DNA of 64,000 nt from Enterocloster clostridioformis (lineage in GTDB: Bacteria; Bacillota; Clostridia; Lachnospirales; Lachnospiraceae): contig NZ_JAIWZC010000001.1 in the NCBI RefSeq assembly GCF_020297485.1, positions 3,224,001 to 3,288,000 on the forward strand, given 5' to 3'. How positions within the stretch are numbered: the first letter of the stretch is position 1; the number at the start of each line of letters is the position of its first letter. Below the pieces are notes generated by a model. The model had not been told where the DNA came from, did no database searches, and saw only the letters and a program-made list of their open reading frames with translations. Shown one piece after another: positions 53,338-62,904 of this stretch. Both the position numbers and the translations under genes were made by a program.

Positions 53338-54381
53338 CTATAAATCATCAACAATGGCGGCACTTTTTGCGTAAGCCGTGCTCTTTGCCTCAAAAAAGTC
53401 TGTTTTCACCATATTTGCATTGGAATACTGGTTAACCCATTTCATGGATTCCGGCTCCTCGTCATCCCCCTCATACAAGGTGCCGAAGCCCAGCCCGCTC
53501 CAGCGCAGGTTTCCCAGGTACCGTATGTAGTCCGTAACCATTTCGCTGGTCAGACCCGGGACATCATCGCCAATCACATAGCTCCCCCACTTGATTTCCT
53601 GCGCCACGCCTTCCTCCAGCATGGACTTAAGCATACCCACCATCTCCGGCGTGAATAACTGCGGCTCCTCTTTCCTGAGCTCCCCAATCATGTTGCGAAA
53701 CAGCCACAAATGGGTATTCTCGTCCCGGTTGATATAGCGGATTTCCTGGACGCTTCCGGGCATCTTTCCGCCCCTTCCCAGGTTATAAAAAAACATGAAC
53801 CCGCTGTAAAAATAGATGCCCTCCAGGATATAGTTTGCCATAATGACCCTGAGAAGGGTCACATCGTCCTTCCTCTCCTGGAATTCATTATACAGATTTC
53901 CAATAAATGTATTGCGGCGCAGAAGGTGTTCATCCTCCTTCCACTGGTACAATATCCTGTCCCGCTCCACCGGGCTGCAGATGGAATCCAGCATATAGCT
54001 GTAGCTCTGGCTGTGCACCGCCTCCTGGAATCCCTGAATCGTAAGGCACAGATTTACCTCATTGGCTGTGATATACTGGGCAATGCAGGGCAGGTTGGCT
54101 GTCTGGATGGAATCTAAGAACACCAGAAAGCTCAGTATCTTATCATAGGCAGTCCTCTCCGGAGCCGTCAGGTTCTTATAATCCTTTAAGTCCGCGCTGA
54201 GGTTGATTTCCTCCGGAATCCAGAAATTATTCATGGCCTGGCGGTACCAGCTGCTGGCCCAGGTGTATTTCATATTATTAAAGTCGTTGAGATTGGTGGT
54301 GTTTCCGCCTATCATCCTCCTGCTGTTTTTATCCGTGTCGCCCTGAGGGTTAAACAGGGGCTTGGCCGATAATATACTCAT
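53338..54381 (-). CDS. nrdB: Ribonucleotide reductase beta subunit
   Basis: 347 residues. It carries the di-iron and radical features: FQEAVHSQSYSYML (E, H, radical Tyr), EGIYFYSGF (E) and DENTHLWLFRNMI (E, H). It pairs with the alpha subunit, ending 40 bp beyond that gene on the same strand. It makes the tyrosyl radical or related cofactor needed for dNTP synthesis. The start METs are plausible at 54381 (AGGATATTTG upstream). Confidence 0.92.
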   Translation of the reverse strand: MSILSAKPLFNPQGDTDKNSRRMIGGNTTNLNDFNNMKYTWASSWYRQAMNNFWIPEEINLSADLKDYKNLTAPERTAYDKILSFLVFLDSIQTANLPCIAQYITANEVNLCLTIQGFQEAVHSQSYSYMLDSICSPVERDRILYQWKEDEHLLRRNTFIGNLYNEFQERKDDVTLLRVIMANYILEGIYFYSGFMFFYNLGRGGKMPGSVQEIRYINRDENTHLWLFRNMIGELRKEEPQLFTPEMVGMLKSMLEEGVAQEIKWGSYVIGDDVPGLTSEMVTDYIRYLGNLRWSGLGFGTLYEGDDEEPESMKWVNQYSNANMVKTDFFEAKSTAYAKSAAIVDDL

Positions 54382-54421
54382 ATCAAATATCCTTTCTTAA
54401 TATATACCTTTCAAAAACCGC

Positions 54422-56668
54422 TTAGCTGGAACAGCTTTCACACTCCTCCACCTCTAAAGACTTGCTGCGCACATAGTACAGGGTCTTTACGCCGCTCTCC
54501 CAGGCCAGTATATAGAGGTTCAGCAGCTGGCGCATGGTGTAATCATTGGTAATGTACAGGTTCACGCTCTGGGCCTGGTCAATGTGCCTCTGGCGCACGC
54601 CTGCGGCCCGCACCGTCCAGGTCTGGTCCATGGTGTATCCGCTTTTATACAGCCAGAAGGTCCGTGGTGTCAGGTCCGGGGCAACCCTGGGCAGTATGGC
54701 GTTCTTTTTCTCTTCCAGATAAAACCGCTTCATCACGGGGTCCAGGCCAGCCGTTGTACCGGAAAGTATGCTGGTGCTGCTGGTAGGCGCCACAGCCAGA
54801 AGATAGGCGTTGCGCATTCCATACTCCGCCACCTGTTCCGCCAGCGATTTCCATTCCCCGCTCACAAGCCCGCGCTTCTCAAAGTATGCTCCTGTCTGCC
54901 ATTCGCTTCCCTCAAAATACCGGTAACGTCCCTTCTCCGCCGCCAGATTGGCGCTGGCCCTGACAGCCGCGTAATGAATCCGCTCAAACACCCGGTCCGC
55001 AAAGGCCAGATGCTCCCCGCTCTCCCACCGGATGCCGTGCTTTGCCAGCATATGGTGGTAACCGCTGACTCCCAGGCCGATTCCCCTGTAATTCCGGTTG
55101 GTGATTCCGGCATAGGCCAGCGGATAAAAATTCAGGTCAATCACATTATCCAGGGCCCTCACGGCACTGGCAACAATATGCTCCACTTCGCCCGGATCAT
55201 CCACATCAATGGCCCCCAGGCAGAGGCTGGCCAGGTTACAGACCACAAAATCTCCCGGCCGTGTGGTCTGGACCACCGTGGTCTCCCCATTTACCTCCAG
55301 CACCTGAGTCGATACACTTTCTATGGGAGACATGTTCTGGGCAATCTCGGTGCACAGGTTGGAACAGTATATGATGCCCCGGTGGCTGTTGGGATTGGCC
55401 CTGTTTACCGTATCCCGGTTAAAGATAAAGGGTGTGCCTGTCTCCACCGCGGACTTGATAATCAGGCGCACCACATCCTTTAACAGCACGGTGCGCTTGG
55501 ATATCCTGTCATCCTCCACACAGTCCAGATACCGTTCCTCCCACAGCTCCCCGTAACAGTCCTCCAGGCAGTATCCCTTTACGGTCTGAATCTCGTGGGG
55601 GCACATCAGATGCCAGTTCTGGTCCAGATTCTCCTTAGCCATCCTCCAGAACAAATCAGGAAAACACACGGCCGGGAAAATGTCATGGGCCTTCATGCGG
55701 TCGTCCCCGTTATTAGTCCGAAGCTGAAGGAACTCCGGCAGATCCTTGTGCCAGGCGTCCAGATAAACCGCCGCAGCGCCCTGGCGCATGCCCAGCTGAT
55801 CCACTGCCACAGCCGTATCGTTCACCAGCTTAATCCAGCGGATTACGCCTCCGGCTGCCCCCTCAAAGCCCCGGATCCTGCTTCCCGCAGCCCTGACCTT
55901 TCCGAAATACAAGCCCATGCCCCCGCCGAATTTGCTGACCTGGGCAAAGTTGTCCACACTTCTGTAAATTCCTTCCAGACTGTCGGGCACAGTGTCAATA
56001 AAACAGCTGGAAAGCTGATGATACGGCTTCCTGGCATTGGACAGGGTGGGGGTGGCCATGGTTACCTGCATCCGGCTGAGCATATCGTAAAACCGGCGCA
56101 CCCATTTTATCCTGCACGCCTTATCTTCCTTCATGGCCAGGTGCAGGGCAATGCCCAGATACATTTCCTGGGGCGTCTCTAACGGATGATGGCTGTGGTC
56201 CTGGATCACATACCGCTTAAGGAGCAAATCCAGTCCCGCATAGGTAAAGAGCTTATTTCTCTCATCATCCAGAAATCCTTCCGCCTCCTCTATCTCCTCC
56301 CGGCCGTAATGCTTCAGAATATAATCACCATATAATCCCTGGTCTGTCAGATATGAAATCTTTTCATAGAGCCCCCTGATTCCCAGCCCCCTGAGCTGTT
56401 CCTCCATCTCACAGGCAAAACGGCAGTACCGCAGCCTGGCCGCTGCAAATTCCCACATAGGTGCTTCCTTGGAAGTCAGTTCCGCCGCGGAACGAATCAG
56501 GGCTTCCATGCCCTCCGCAGGTTCCATCCCCTGCTTGTGAAAGGATCGGTACCTTTCAAACAGGCGCTCCAGCCCGTATCCCTCCCCCTGAAAATCCCTT
56601 CCGATTCCTTCCAGGCATTGTTCCAGCCCTTTATAGTCCAAATCTATATCCACTTTCCTTTTCGCCAT
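54422..56668 (-). CDS. nrdA: Ribonucleotide reductase alpha subunit
   Basis: 748 residues from ATG 56668 (GAAGGAGA upstream, MAKRKVDIDLDYKG); an upstream frame to 56782 lacks a site. Hallmarks: FGGGMGLYFGKVRAAGSRIR, NPNSHRGIIYCSNLCTEI with the conserved Cys, LAVAPTSSTSILSGTTAGLD, and the C-terminal redox pair in EECESCSS. It reduces ribonucleotides to deoxyribonucleotides with the beta subunit, which follows it on the same strand. Class Ia/Ib; no ATP-cone was seen at the N-terminus. Confidence 0.93.
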   Translation of the reverse strand: MAKRKVDIDLDYKGLEQCLEGIGRDFQGEGYGLERLFERYRSFHKQGMEPAEGMEALIRSAAELTSKEAPMWEFAAARLRYCRFACEMEEQLRGLGIRGLYEKISYLTDQGLYGDYILKHYGREEIEEAEGFLDDERNKLFTYAGLDLLLKRYVIQDHSHHPLETPQEMYLGIALHLAMKEDKACRIKWVRRFYDMLSRMQVTMATPTLSNARKPYHQLSSCFIDTVPDSLEGIYRSVDNFAQVSKFGGGMGLYFGKVRAAGSRIRGFEGAAGGVIRWIKLVNDTAVAVDQLGMRQGAAAVYLDAWHKDLPEFLQLRTNNGDDRMKAHDIFPAVCFPDLFWRMAKENLDQNWHLMCPHEIQTVKGYCLEDCYGELWEERYLDCVEDDRISKRTVLLKDVVRLIIKSAVETGTPFIFNRDTVNRANPNSHRGIIYCSNLCTEIAQNMSPIESVSTQVLEVNGETTVVQTTRPGDFVVCNLASLCLGAIDVDDPGEVEHIVASAVRALDNVIDLNFYPLAYAGITNRNYRGIGLGVSGYHHMLAKHGIRWESGEHLAFADRVFERIHYAAVRASANLAAEKGRYRYFEGSEWQTGAYFEKRGLVSGEWKSLAEQVAEYGMRNAYLLAVAPTSSTSILSGTTAGLDPVMKRFYLEEKKNAILPRVAPDLTPRTFWLYKSGYTMDQTWTVRAAGVRQRHIDQAQSVNLYITNDYTMRQLLNLYILAWESGVKTLYYVRSKSLEVEECESCSS

Positions 56669-56743
56669 GATGACCTTTTGCTCTCCTTCTCTAATTCCTG
56701 ACATCCGTGCATTCCTTTTCCAGATGTCACGCCCACCATTATA

Positions 56744-56762
56744 AACCATATATATAGTGGTT
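56744..56762. promoter_or_regulatory. NrdR-box-like site upstream of nrdA
   Basis: AACCATATATATAGTGGTT is a near-palindrome resembling the NrdR box (ACACNATATNNNGTGT-type). It lies about 80 bp upstream of nrdA. A second, weaker match (ACAGTTATATACTTGTGG) is at 56832-56849, but the spacing is not the typical pair spacing. The gap 56669-56996 contains no other gene and also drives yitT on the plus strand. Confidence 0.45.
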
Positions 56763-56996
56763 ACAAGCTGTTTTTGCGCCACCTATACCCCAAATACTGT
56801 ATTCTCCTTTATTCACAAGGCTTTCCCGGCTACAGTTATATACTTGTGGCTGTTTCAACAAAAAATGTGATTGCACTTGTAGTAGTTTCAGCCTATTATA
56901 TGGATGGAACAACAATGAATACGTGACCTTCAGGCCACAAAGGGGGTAAACTTTCCGCGTATCCGTTACTCGGTTCATACAAGGGAAGCAGAGATT

Positions 56997-57860
56997 ATGA
57001 GCGAGATAAAAAGTCCATTTTGGCACACGGCAGCCGAATATGGCATCATTACAGTAAGCATCTGGATTATGGTGGTTGGAATCTACTTTTTCAAGTTTCC
57101 CAATCATTTTGCATTCGGAGGCGTTACAGGCTTTTCCACGGTAGTAAGTGAAATCAGCCGTTGGTCCGCCAGTGACTTCACATTTATTGTGAACACCTCT
57201 CTGCTGGTATTAGGGTTCATTTTCCTGGGTAAGGGGTTTGGAATAAAGACCGTTTATGCAAGTATGGTCATGTCCATCAGCCTTTCCCTGCTGGAACGTG
57301 TCTGTCCTTTAAGCAGGCCGCTGACAACCGAACCTCTGCTGGAACTGCTGTTCGCCATTTTCCTGCCGGCAGTGGGCACAGCCATCCTCTTTAATCTGGG
57401 CGCTTCCAGCGGCGGTACAGATATCATCGCCATGATACTTAAGAAATATACCAGTCTTAACATAGGAACCGTCCTCATGCTGGTGGATGTGGCGGCCGCG
57501 GCCTCCTCATTTTTCATCTTCGGACCTGAGACAGGGCTGTTCTCCACCATCGGCCTGGCGGCCAAATCCCTGGTCATTGACGATGTGATTGAGAATCTGA
57601 ATCTGTGCAAATGCTTTAATATTATCTGTGACGACCCGGAGCCGATCTGCGACTATATCATCAACACGCTGCACCGCAGCGCCACGGTATACCATGCAGA
57701 GGGAGCGTTTACCCATCATGAAAAGACGGTAATCATGACCACCATGAAACGCAGCCAGGCATTAAAGCTGCGCAACTATATCCGCGCCATTGAGCCCACC
57801 GCCTTCATGCTGATATCCAACTCCAGCGAAATCATCGGAAAAGGATTCCTGGCCGGGTAA
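56997..57860 (+). CDS. YitT-family membrane protein (DUF161 + DUF2179)
   Basis: 287 residues. Five to six hydrophobic segments in the first ~200 residues include FPNHFAFGGVTGFSTVV and FNLGASSGGTDIIAMILKKY, typical of YitT. The C-terminal DUF2179 domain (about 205-285) contains VYHAEGAFTHHEKTVIMTTM. The family may transport or sense small anions; it has no assigned biochemical role. It is divergent from nrdA, and a terminator follows. Confidence 0.85.
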   Translation: MSEIKSPFWHTAAEYGIITVSIWIMVVGIYFFKFPNHFAFGGVTGFSTVVSEISRWSASDFTFIVNTSLLVLGFIFLGKGFGIKTVYASMVMSISLSLLERVCPLSRPLTTEPLLELLFAIFLPAVGTAILFNLGASSGGTDIIAMILKKYTSLNIGTVLMLVDVAAAASSFFIFGPETGLFSTIGLAAKSLVIDDVIENLNLCKCFNIICDDPEPICDYIINTLHRSATVYHAEGAFTHHEKTVIMTTMKRSQALKLRNYIRAIEPTAFMLISNSSEIIGKGFLAG

Positions 57861-57897
57861 GCTTAGCTGCGCTCTTCCATATCATATATAATAATAA

Positions 57898-57943
57898 CGG
57901 CAGCACAATCCGGTTGACCCCAATCAGATTCGCTGCCGTTTTT
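57898..57943. terminator. Terminator between yitT and the DHHW gene
   Basis: AACGGCAGC (57898-57906) and GCTGCCGTT (57933-57941) form a stem with a 26-nt loop, followed by T5 on the plus strand. It lies between convergent genes. Confidence 0.65.
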
Positions 57944-57957
57944 CCATTCCGCCCGTT

Positions 57958-59139
57958 TCAGTCACCGGTTAATTCCATCCCGTATCCAATGGTCCCCAGG
58001 CGTTCCAGCAGTCCAAACATATAATCCGTATACCGTTCCGCCACCTCAATCACCACTGCATCCGGCCGAAGCTCAAGGGCGGCTGCCCCGCAGTCCTCTG
58101 TCCGGTAATCCATCAGCGTCACGTCCGGGTAGTTCCTGGCAAAGTACTCAGCCATGTGTACCCCGAAGGAATCCCTGCATATAAGGATTTTTTCTGCCTT
58201 CCCCTCTGCGTCTGAGGAGTAGTGGGTAATGGTCTCATGTTCATTCTGGTAATCCATTTCAAAGGACACATCCTCCCTGTAGCCTGACACCTTGAGGAAC
58301 GGATCATCGTCATAGTACTTTTGAAGATTCAGCATGGTTGCAAGGTCCCCGCTGAAGGTTCCCCTGTTTTCAATATCATAAGAGCGGTATGATTCCGGGC
58401 CGAACGGCTCCCCGTCTATATCCTGTATCACCATCCGGGACGCCATAAATGCTCCCATATCATTCCAATGGGTATCGTACTTCCTGTATATCTGGCACCA
58501 GTCATCCTTGGCCTTCCTGAACTCATCCAGGGGATAGTACACATCGCAGTCCGTATTCTCCTTCAGATATGCGTACAGCAAATCCGCCTTGGACTGTTCC
58601 TGAACCACTTTCACGGAGGAGGGCATAAACTCACTGTACACCTGCTCCTTGTTTGGAACCATATAGAAAACCAGCTTCGTCCCTCCGGAAGCCAGGTTTT
58701 CATCGGCCTGCTTAAGCAGCGCGGCAAACCGTTCCAGATCCTCTTCACTGTAGCGATTGGTTCCCTGGTAGTCCGCAATGCTGTCCTCCATTTCCCCCTT
58801 CAGCTTATAGAACATCCATCCGTCCTTTCCCATAAGCACGGCATCGGATGTAACCTCCCCAAACACGTGGATGTCCGCCAGTTTTCCGAAGGCCACAATG
58901 GGATTCTTAAAGGCCAGATGGTCATTAAAGTAGGCGTCATACTGACCCGGATAGGATTTAAGGTCCGCCGCCCTGAGATTCCTGAAATTAAGAACCGGCT
59001 TTTCCTGGTAAATCCGGTTTTCGTAATTCTCCGTATCCACATAGTCCTTTAGAGGTACGAACAGGAGTCTGGGAAGTATCATCATCCCCAGGAACATGCC
59101 TGCAAATATATATGCTTTTGCGCGTTGTCTCACCTGCAT
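57958..59139 (-). CDS. DHHW/AlgX-like O-acetylation protein
   Basis: 393 residues. It has an N-terminal signal anchor (about 8-28). The SGNH-hydrolase-like core shows DGWMFY, the characteristic KYDTHWNDMGAFMAS (D, H of the DHHW type) and ICRDSFGVHMAEYFARNY with the nucleophile Ser. It works with MBOAT proteins to O-acetylate exopolysaccharide or cell-wall polymers outside the membrane. It lies 8 bp downstream of the MBOAT gene on the same strand. Confidence 0.85.
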   Translation of the reverse strand: MQVRQRAKAYIFAGMFLGMMILPRLLFVPLKDYVDTENYENRIYQEKPVLNFRNLRAADLKSYPGQYDAYFNDHLAFKNPIVAFGKLADIHVFGEVTSDAVLMGKDGWMFYKLKGEMEDSIADYQGTNRYSEEDLERFAALLKQADENLASGGTKLVFYMVPNKEQVYSEFMPSSVKVVQEQSKADLLYAYLKENTDCDVYYPLDEFRKAKDDWCQIYRKYDTHWNDMGAFMASRMVIQDIDGEPFGPESYRSYDIENRGTFSGDLATMLNLQKYYDDDPFLKVSGYREDVSFEMDYQNEHETITHYSSDAEGKAEKILICRDSFGVHMAEYFARNYPDVTLMDYRTEDCGAAALELRPDAVVIEVAERYTDYMFGLLERLGTIGYGMELTGD

Positions 59140-59147
59140 CCTCCTCT

Positions 59148-60695
59148 CTAAAACCGGAAATAAATAAACGGATTATAGGTGCTGCCCACAGCCATCACAA
59201 TCGAGTAGGCGAACAGCAATATAAGTCCCAGGCCTTCAGACAGGTAAATGTTCCTGCCGTCCTGCATATGTTTCCTGAAACAGGGGACCAGGGCCTGAAA
59301 CGGGCCGCACAGCATCATTCCAATCACCATATAGACTATGGTCTTATGGCTCATATACATGGCCGTATCATATATCCCCGGCCGCAGAAGAAACATCTGC
59401 CCAAGCAGCATGAGTCCTCTGGTAAGCGAATCCGCCCGGAACATGGTCCATCCCACCACGGTAACGAAGAACATATAAATATAGCTGACAGCGGCAGGCA
59501 GCCTATCCAGCCGCCGCTTTAAAAACAGCCGTTCCGCCACCTGAAGGCAGCCGTAATACATTCCCCACGCAATGAAGGACAGGCCGGCGCCATGCCAGAA
59601 TCCGGTACAAAGAAACACGATCATCAGATTGCGGCAGGTGACCAGCGTCCCCCTCCTGCTTCCGCCCAGAGGAATATAGAGGTAGTCCTTAAACCAGCCG
59701 GAAAGAGAAATATGCCATCTGCGCCAGAACTCTCCCACGGTTCTGGCCAGATACGGATAATTGAAATTCTCTGTCAGCTCAAAGCCCAGCATTTTGCCAA
59801 GGCCCACCGCCATATCCGAATAACCTGAAAAATCAAAATAAATCTGAAGTGTATACAGGATTCCCGCGTACCATCCCAAACCTCCGCTAATCTGGTCCAT
59901 GGGATTGGCCAGAACCTTGTCCACCACGCTTCCGAACTGGTTGGCAAGTATAACCTTCTTGCCCAGTCCGTAGATAAACCGCCTGGCTCCGCAGGCAAAC
60001 AGCTCAGGCGTCACATGACGGTTTCTGATACATGCCCCCATCCCCTGATAACGCTCAATAGGTCCCTGTATCATCTTAGGGAAAAAGGACATGTAAAGTC
60101 CCAGGTTCAGCAGGTTTCTCTCGGCCCGTATGGTCCCACGGTACACATCCGCCCCATAAGAGATCATCTGAAAAGTGTAAAATGAGATGCCCACCGGCAG
60201 CAGCAGGTTCTTTGGCTCCATCACGGTGCCTCCCGCCAGCTTATTTACCAGGCCGGTCAGGAAATCGAAGTATTTAAAATACCCCAGAAACCCCAGGTTC
60301 ACCGCAACCAGCGCCACAAGGAGCAGCTTATCCGGGGTGATGAGCGTCTGCTTAGAGGCGCCGGAAGTGGTCTGCCTGTCTGACATGGCAGCGTCCCCGG
60401 CTGCCCCCGCATCAGCTCCGGCTGTCCCCGCGTCAGCTCCGGCTGTCCCCGCGTCAGCTCCGGCTGTCCCCGCGTCATGCCCTCTGCCCCGCACAGCCTC
60501 CATCCCCATGGCGCCTGCGTAATTCACTGCCAGTGACAAAAGGAGAAGCCATATATACTCCTGTTCCCCCCACGCGTAGAAAATAAAGCTCATTGCCAGC
60601 AGAAACAGGTTGCTTAACCGGATTGGCAGCACCAGATTGACCACCAGCACAAAGGGCAGGAACAGCCATAAAAATATCATGGAACTAAATAGCAT
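59148..60695 (-). CDS. MBOAT-family O-acyltransferase (AlgI/PatA-like)
   Basis: 515 residues with about ten hydrophobic segments. The MBOAT core contains PKMIQGPIERYQGMG, RTVGEFWRRWHISLSGWFKD and FLCTGFWHGAGLSFIAWG; the catalytic His is in the last motif. It transfers acetyl groups across the membrane to the DHHW partner. A cytosolic loop (about 73-100) carries a GADAGTA tandem repeat not normally seen in the family. It is the first gene of a two-gene operon. Confidence 0.9.
   Translation of the reverse strand: MLFSSMIFLWLFLPFVLVVNLVLPIRLSNLFLLAMSFIFYAWGEQEYIWLLLLSLAVNYAGAMGMEAVRGRGHDAGTAGADAGTAGADAGTAGADAGAAGDAAMSDRQTTSGASKQTLITPDKLLLVALVAVNLGFLGYFKYFDFLTGLVNKLAGGTVMEPKNLLLPVGISFYTFQMISYGADVYRGTIRAERNLLNLGLYMSFFPKMIQGPIERYQGMGACIRNRHVTPELFACGARRFIYGLGKKVILANQFGSVVDKVLANPMDQISGGLGWYAGILYTLQIYFDFSGYSDMAVGLGKMLGFELTENFNYPYLARTVGEFWRRWHISLSGWFKDYLYIPLGGSRRGTLVTCRNLMIVFLCTGFWHGAGLSFIAWGMYYGCLQVAERLFLKRRLDRLPAAVSYIYMFFVTVVGWTMFRADSLTRGLMLLGQMFLLRPGIYDTAMYMSHKTIVYMVIGMMLCGPFQALVPCFRKHMQDGRNIYLSEGLGLILLFAYSIVMAVGSTYNPFIYFRF
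60407..60478. repeat. Tandem 21-bp repeat inside the MBOAT gene
   Basis: Three to four in-frame copies of a GTCCCCGCGTCAGCTCCGGC-type 21-bp unit encode (GADAGTA)n in a predicted cytosolic loop. Such repeats change copy number easily without shifting the frame. Confidence 0.8.
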
Positions 60696-60961
60696 GAAAT
60701 ATTTTCCTTCCTGAATTCATTCTTCCGTCCGCAGGATCCCGGAAAATGCCCTGGAAATGCCCTGCAAAACATCGGCATCCGTTTCCGTCCATTTCCCTGC
60801 GGTGGACCATGGCGATATTATAACATGCCTCCACGGGTTTTAAAAGGCTGATTTGCATGGCCATCTGTCCGGGCGCTGCCTGGCTCCTGTTTACACGCAG
60901 CTGCTTTCTTGCTAACTTTAAACAGACTTTAAATAGCCCCTTTAAATGTCCAAGTGCATCA

Positions 60962-60990
60962 TTGTACCAAAAGGCCATCTGTGTTATAAT
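60962..60990 (+). promoter_or_regulatory. Promoter upstream of rpoN
   Basis: TTGTAC (60962-60967), 17-bp spacer, TATAAT (60985-60990). It lies about 100 bp ahead of the rpoN start. The rest of 60696-61092 holds no gene that I recognise. Confidence 0.6.
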
Positions 60991-61092
60991 TATCTCATTA
61001 AAATTTCCCCGGGCGGACCGGAAACATTTTTTGTCTCATACTGCCCGGCTGCAATCATCACCTTATGAGATATCACGAAAGAAGGAAGTGTT

Positions 61093-62478
61093 ATGGACCT
61101 AAAATTACAGGTAAAACAGACCCAGACTTTGTCACAGCGGATGATTCAGTCAGCTGAGATTCTTCAGATGACTTCTCAGGAGCTGAATACTTATATCAAT
61201 GAACTGGCATTGGAAAACCCGGTAATCGACATTGTGGAGCCGCCCACGGCACAAGAACAGCGCGAGTCCATCGAACAGCAGGAATGGCTTAATTCTTTCA
61301 ATGAGGAGAATTACTATCTGTACCAGCGCCAGAATAATGACGATGACTACGACTTTAAATCCAGCTGGAATATAAACACGGACGACGGAGAGACCCTTCA
61401 GGACTATCTGTGGTCCCAGCTCATCACGGAAAACTTCACGGACCAGGAAACGGAAATCATTAAGTTCATGCTGGAATGTCTCGACAACAAGGGCTATCTG
61501 GAAGAGAGCATAGAGACCATTGCCTCCTACTTTGGGACCGATACCGAGCTTGTGGAAGATCTTCTGTCCGACCTCCAGGCTCTGGACCCCTCCGGCGTCT
61601 GCGCGCGTTCACTGGAGGAATGCCTGAAGCTGCAGCTGGAACGCAGGAATATGCTGACCCCGGTACTGGAATCCATCATTGACAACTGCCTGGAAATGGT
61701 TGCCAAGAACCAGATTCCGGCCATTGCCAGGAAGCTGCGCCTCTCTCCCGCTGAAACCGCCGGTTACTGTCAGATTATTAAATCCCTGAATCCAAAGCCG
61801 GGCGTATCCTTCAGCAGCAGGGACCAGCTCCGCTATATTATACCGGATGTGACCATTGTAAAATTCAAGGACCATTTTGACATACTGCTGAACGAATCCA
61901 TGTATCCCACCATTGAGCTTAACAGCTACTACCGCCAGATGAACCAGAATCCGGAGTCCTCCGAACTGAAGGAGTATCTGGGCAATAAAATCCGGCAGGC
62001 CGAGTGGGTGAAGCAGTGTGTGACCCAGCGCGGAAAGACACTTATGCAGGTATCCCGGGCCATCCTGGAACACCAGGAGGAATTCTTTACCTTTGGGCCT
62101 GCCCATCTGAGTCCATTAAGGCTGGCAGATATCGCCCAGGAACTGGACATCCATGAATCCACTGTCAGCAGAGCTGTCAGCAAGAAATACCTTCAGTGTT
62201 CCTGGGGCGTATACCCTATGAACTACTTCTTCTCGCGCAGCGTGGCTGTCCAGGAAAGCAGCGGCAATGAAAACGGCGCCCAATCCGTGACTGCCGCGGA
62301 TATCAAACGGGTGCTCCGGGAAATCATAGAGGAAGAAAACAAAAAGAAGCCTTACAGCGACCGCCTCCTGGGTGAAAAGCTGGCAGAACGCGGCATATCC
62401 ATCTCCCGCCGGACCGTTGCCAAATACAGGGAAGATGAAGGCATTGCGGATGCCAGCGGGCGTAAGGAGTATGTGTAG
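61093..62478 (+). CDS. rpoN: RNA polymerase sigma-54 factor
   Basis: 461 residues. The N-terminal Gln-rich activator-binding region is LKLQVKQTQTLSQRMIQSAE. The core-binding domain follows (about 100-280). The C-terminal DNA-binding domain has a helix-turn-helix (LADIAQELDIHESTVSRAVS) and the RpoN box SRRTVAKYREDEGI. It recognises -24/-12 promoters and needs enhancer-binding activators. AAAGAAGGAAGTG upstream of ATG 61093 is the ribosome binding site. Confidence 0.94.
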   Translation: MDLKLQVKQTQTLSQRMIQSAEILQMTSQELNTYINELALENPVIDIVEPPTAQEQRESIEQQEWLNSFNEENYYLYQRQNNDDDYDFKSSWNINTDDGETLQDYLWSQLITENFTDQETEIIKFMLECLDNKGYLEESIETIASYFGTDTELVEDLLSDLQALDPSGVCARSLEECLKLQLERRNMLTPVLESIIDNCLEMVAKNQIPAIARKLRLSPAETAGYCQIIKSLNPKPGVSFSSRDQLRYIIPDVTIVKFKDHFDILLNESMYPTIELNSYYRQMNQNPESSELKEYLGNKIRQAEWVKQCVTQRGKTLMQVSRAILEHQEEFFTFGPAHLSPLRLADIAQELDIHESTVSRAVSKKYLQCSWGVYPMNYFFSRSVAVQESSGNENGAQSVTAADIKRVLREIIEEENKKKPYSDRLLGEKLAERGISISRRTVAKYREDEGIADASGRKEYV

Positions 62479-62492
62479 CAAAATATTCTCAG

Positions 62493-62520
62493 AGACATGG
62501 CCGGTCTGCCATGTCTTTTT
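62493..62520 (+). terminator. Terminator after rpoN
   Basis: AGACATGG / CCATGTCT stem with an eight-nucleotide loop, followed by TTTTTG. It ends rpoN transcription before the tRNA promoter. Confidence 0.75.
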
Positions 62521-62573
62521 GTTTCCCCCAAATACGCAGGAACGAATTAAGTTTATTTTACGCAAAAATCATC

Positions 62574-62602
62574 TTGACAATGTCGGAGAAATCTTGTAAA
62601 AT
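62574..62602 (+). promoter_or_regulatory. tRNA operon promoter
   Basis: Consensus TTGACA (62574-62579), 17-bp spacer and TAAAAT (62597-62602), about 75 bp ahead of tRNA-Phe. Confidence 0.75.
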
Positions 62603-62676
62603 TGTTGATGTCGCTGATGGAGCAGAGCTTGTAAGGATAGCGGCTGATGATTCCTGCTTGTTTCAGATAGGCAAAT

Positions 62677-62749
<73 letters not shown>

Positions 62750-62776
62750 CTGACCGTGTGACAGAACGGTCGTCAC

Positions 62777-62847
62777 GCAGGTGTAGTTCAATGGTAGAAC
62801 ACTAGCCTTCCAAGCTAGATACGTGGGTTCGATTCCCATCACCTGCT
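62777..62847 (+). tRNA. tRNA-Gly (UCC)
   Basis: A 71-nt cloverleaf: acceptor GCAGGTG / CACCTGC, anticodon stem CTAGC/GCTAG around CTTCCAA (anticodon TCC), T-loop TTCGATT. It lies 27 bp after tRNA-Phe, probably cotranscribed. Confidence 0.93.
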
Positions 62848-62857
62848 CTGTAAATGC

Positions 62858-62882
62858 AAAAAGCCTTGGAGAGGCTTTTTTT
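62858..62882 (+). terminator. Terminator after the tRNA genes
   Basis: AAAAGCCT / AGGCTTTT stem with a short loop and a T7 tail closes the tRNA operon. The group II intron end lies about 20 bp beyond. Confidence 0.8.
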
Positions 62883-62904
62883 GCTTACCCGATGTTCATA
62901 ACAA

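Noticed and set aside
56739-57107. Minus-strand ORF overlapping the yitT start
   Set aside because: No motifs; it overlaps the promoter region and yitT.
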